Below, piece by piece: positions 53,182 through 54,294 of a stretch of 54,294 bases of DNA. The notes under the pieces are model-generated. The model was not told where the DNA came from. It saw only the letters and a list, made by a program, of their open reading frames with translations, and searched no databases. The DNA comes from CAZJLP01 sp964546955 (lineage in GTDB: Bacteria > Verrucomicrobiota > Verrucomicrobiia > Opitutales > Opitutaceae). Made by a program: the position numbers and the translations under genes. Numbering within the stretch: position 1 is the stretch's first letter; each line of letters starts with the position of its first letter. Location of the stretch: assembly GCA_964546955.1 (NCBI GenBank), contig CAZJLP010000038.1:1-54294 (forward strand). Direction: 5' to 3'.

Positions 53182-53210
53182 GGGGCGTCCCTGGGACGCC
53201 CCTTTTTTTT
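53182..53210 (+). terminator. Rho-independent terminator of the DUF1800/DUF1501 operon
   Basis: GGGGCGTC / GACGCCCC stem with a 5-base loop followed by eight T residues, 24 bases past the stop codon. Confidence 0.93.
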
Positions 53211-53274
53211 GCCCCGGAGGCGCCGTTTGTACGGCCTTTCGTAATTTATTACCAATTCCAGCGTTGAGCAGGAA

Positions 53275-54246
53275 ATGGGACTTGCTCCATCGTCAGCCCA
53301 GGCGATGAAACAAATCCGACCTTCCACCTCTTCTGCTCCAGATGCCGCGGCCGCTCTGGGGGCGCGGAACGAAGGATTTACCCGCGCCCTGGTCCTGGCG
53401 GCGGGAGCCGTTCTATTTTCGCTCGTGGCTCTGCTCGTGGTCGCGCGGCGCGCACCCCCGGGTGGGGAGCGCCCACCCTCCCCGCCGGCGGTTGCCGAGG
53501 CCACCCCCCTTCCGCACGGCTCGTCTTCACCCACCTCGCCCGCCAGCACGTTGTCGAGGCGTGAAGCCGCGTCCGACCGCCTGCCTGCCGCTCCTGCCGC
53601 AGCCCCGCTCGATGCCGCCGCCGAAGCGCGATTGATCGCGGCTCGCAGCGCTCTCGTGGCCGCTCATTTTGTTTGGGACCGGCCCAATCTTTCAGGTAGC
53701 GATGTGGCGGAAGCCCGGCGTTTGGCGACCGAGGCGTTCGACAAGGGAGAGGTCAAAGCGGCGTTTTTCCTCGCGGGAACCTATCGCGACCACTCCGAAG
53801 ACGCGCGCCGCTGGCTCTCGCGAGGCGCATTGCAAGGAGATCCGCGCAGCCGCCGAGCACTGGAACTGATTTCGAACGGTAGACTGGCCGTGAGCGATGC
53901 GTTGCAGGCGGCGGCGGAGGAAGCGCTTCGCGCGGCCGAAGTGGTCGATCCATTGGAAAGCCTTCCCGATCCGAATGGCATATCAAGCCCCAAGCCCATC
54001 GCGATGCCCATGGCAAAACTCCCGCCTGGCTACGTCGCGACGGCCGACGTGCCTTTTGTGACAGCCGAATTCACCGTGACCGCCGATGGGCGCACCGCCA
54101 ATATTCGCGTCCTCGAGGCGACGAACCCTCAGATGGTGCGTGCCGCCAAAACCGCGGTCTCTCAGTGGCGGTTTCAACCCGCGGCAAAAAGCGGCGAGCC
54201 CTTTGCGCTCAAGATGCGCGCGGCGGTATCGTTTGCGGCGGACTAG
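53275..54246 (+). CDS. TonB-like energy transducer with helical repeat segment
   Basis: A 323-residue membrane-anchored protein. The start may be this Met or Met11. One membrane helix (ALVLAAGAVLFSLVALLVVA, about 38-57) is followed by a Pro/Ser/Ala-rich spacer (about 60-115) and a Sel1-like helical segment (ARRLATEAFDKGEVKAAFFLAGTYRD, RWLSRGALQGDPRSRRALEL). The last 80 residues match the TonB C-terminal fold: VTAEFTVTADGRTANIRVLEATNPQMVRAAKTAVSQWRFQPA. It probably links the inner membrane to outer-membrane receptors such as the one at 23222, but ExbB/ExbD are not in the window. Helical repeats inside a TonB protein are unusual. Confidence 0.85.
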   Translation: MGLAPSSAQAMKQIRPSTSSAPDAAAALGARNEGFTRALVLAAGAVLFSLVALLVVARRAPPGGERPPSPPAVAEATPLPHGSSSPTSPASTLSRREAASDRLPAAPAAAPLDAAAEARLIAARSALVAAHFVWDRPNLSGSDVAEARRLATEAFDKGEVKAAFFLAGTYRDHSEDARRWLSRGALQGDPRSRRALELISNGRLAVSDALQAAAEEALRAAEVVDPLESLPDPNGISSPKPIAMPMAKLPPGYVATADVPFVTAEFTVTADGRTANIRVLEATNPQMVRAAKTAVSQWRFQPAAKSGEPFALKMRAAVSFAAD

Positions 54247-54294
54247 GAATGCAACCCGCCCGGGTGCGTTTGTGCGCGCAACGAGAATCCCGCA

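Noticed and set aside
1..54294. CRISPR array, tRNA, rRNA, prophage or intact IS element
   Set aside because: No regularly spaced direct repeats, cloverleaf genes, rRNA signatures, integrase or transposase genes were found on either strand.

Overview
The window looks like chromosomal DNA from a soil or freshwater member of Verrucomicrobiota, most likely Opitutales/Opitutaceae. This is inferred from high GC, three PEP-CTERM proteins with the VPEPSTYGL signature, a large TonB-dependent receptor with an N-terminal carboxypeptidase-regulatory-like domain, a DUF1800/DUF1501 pair, a sigma factor with a membrane-embedded tail, and many secreted glycoside hydrolases and lyases. Three runs of ten N mark scaffold joins (27628, 28905, 42159). 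Each interrupts a gene whose frame resumes correctly after the gap, so the sequence is a draft assembly, possibly a metagenome bin. No rRNA, tRNA, CRISPR array, prophage or intact insertion sequence was recognised.

Layout. 1-4.7 kb: the end of a PEP-CTERM choice-of-anchor protein, then on the minus strand a secreted subtilisin with a ricin-type lectin tail, a YciI-family protein and a lipoprotein aldose 1-epimerase. 4.9-10.1 kb: the most striking gene, a 1506-residue protein joining a clostripain-like (C11) domain, a CHAT caspase-like domain and a serine alpha/beta-hydrolase, flanked by two tiny proteins (one lysine-rich, one hydrophobic). 10.4-14.3 kb: small soluble and secreted proteins, then a YciI + ECF42-type sigma factor pair. 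14.5-22 kb: a double thioredoxin-fold protein, a PEP-CTERM protein, a PolX family protein whose polymerase aspartates are gone while the PHP nuclease motifs remain, a YXWGXW lipoprotein, a HAD hydrolase and penicillin-binding protein 2. 22-26.3 kb: a small jelly-roll lyase-like secreted protein and a TonB-dependent receptor. 26.5-29 kb: a membrane-linked ECF sigma factor and the ribosome-assembly GTPase EngB, both crossed by gaps. 29-46.7 kb: a region rich in secreted polysaccharide-degrading enzymes (GH29 fucosidase, GH9, GH105, a beta-helix protein with FN3 and HYR repeats), an S9 peptidase, and a new-looking dispersed repeat. 46.8-54.3 kb: a zinc alcohol dehydrogenase with an SRPBCC membrane protein, the DUF1800/DUF1501 pair, and a TonB-like energy transducer.

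How it fits together. The TonB receptor, a TonB-like protein, the lyase/hydrolase set and the epimerase suggest breakdown and uptake of plant or algal polysaccharide, with fucose and unsaturated uronate-containing substrates plausible. This is inference; the genes are separate transcription units, not one locus. Strong rho-independent terminators close many units. An approximately 170-185 bp element occurs in full twice, in opposite orientations, and once as a single arm, always at 3' ends of genes in the polysaccharide region. The C11-CHAT-hydrolase fusion is the best candidate for an undescribed effector-type system.
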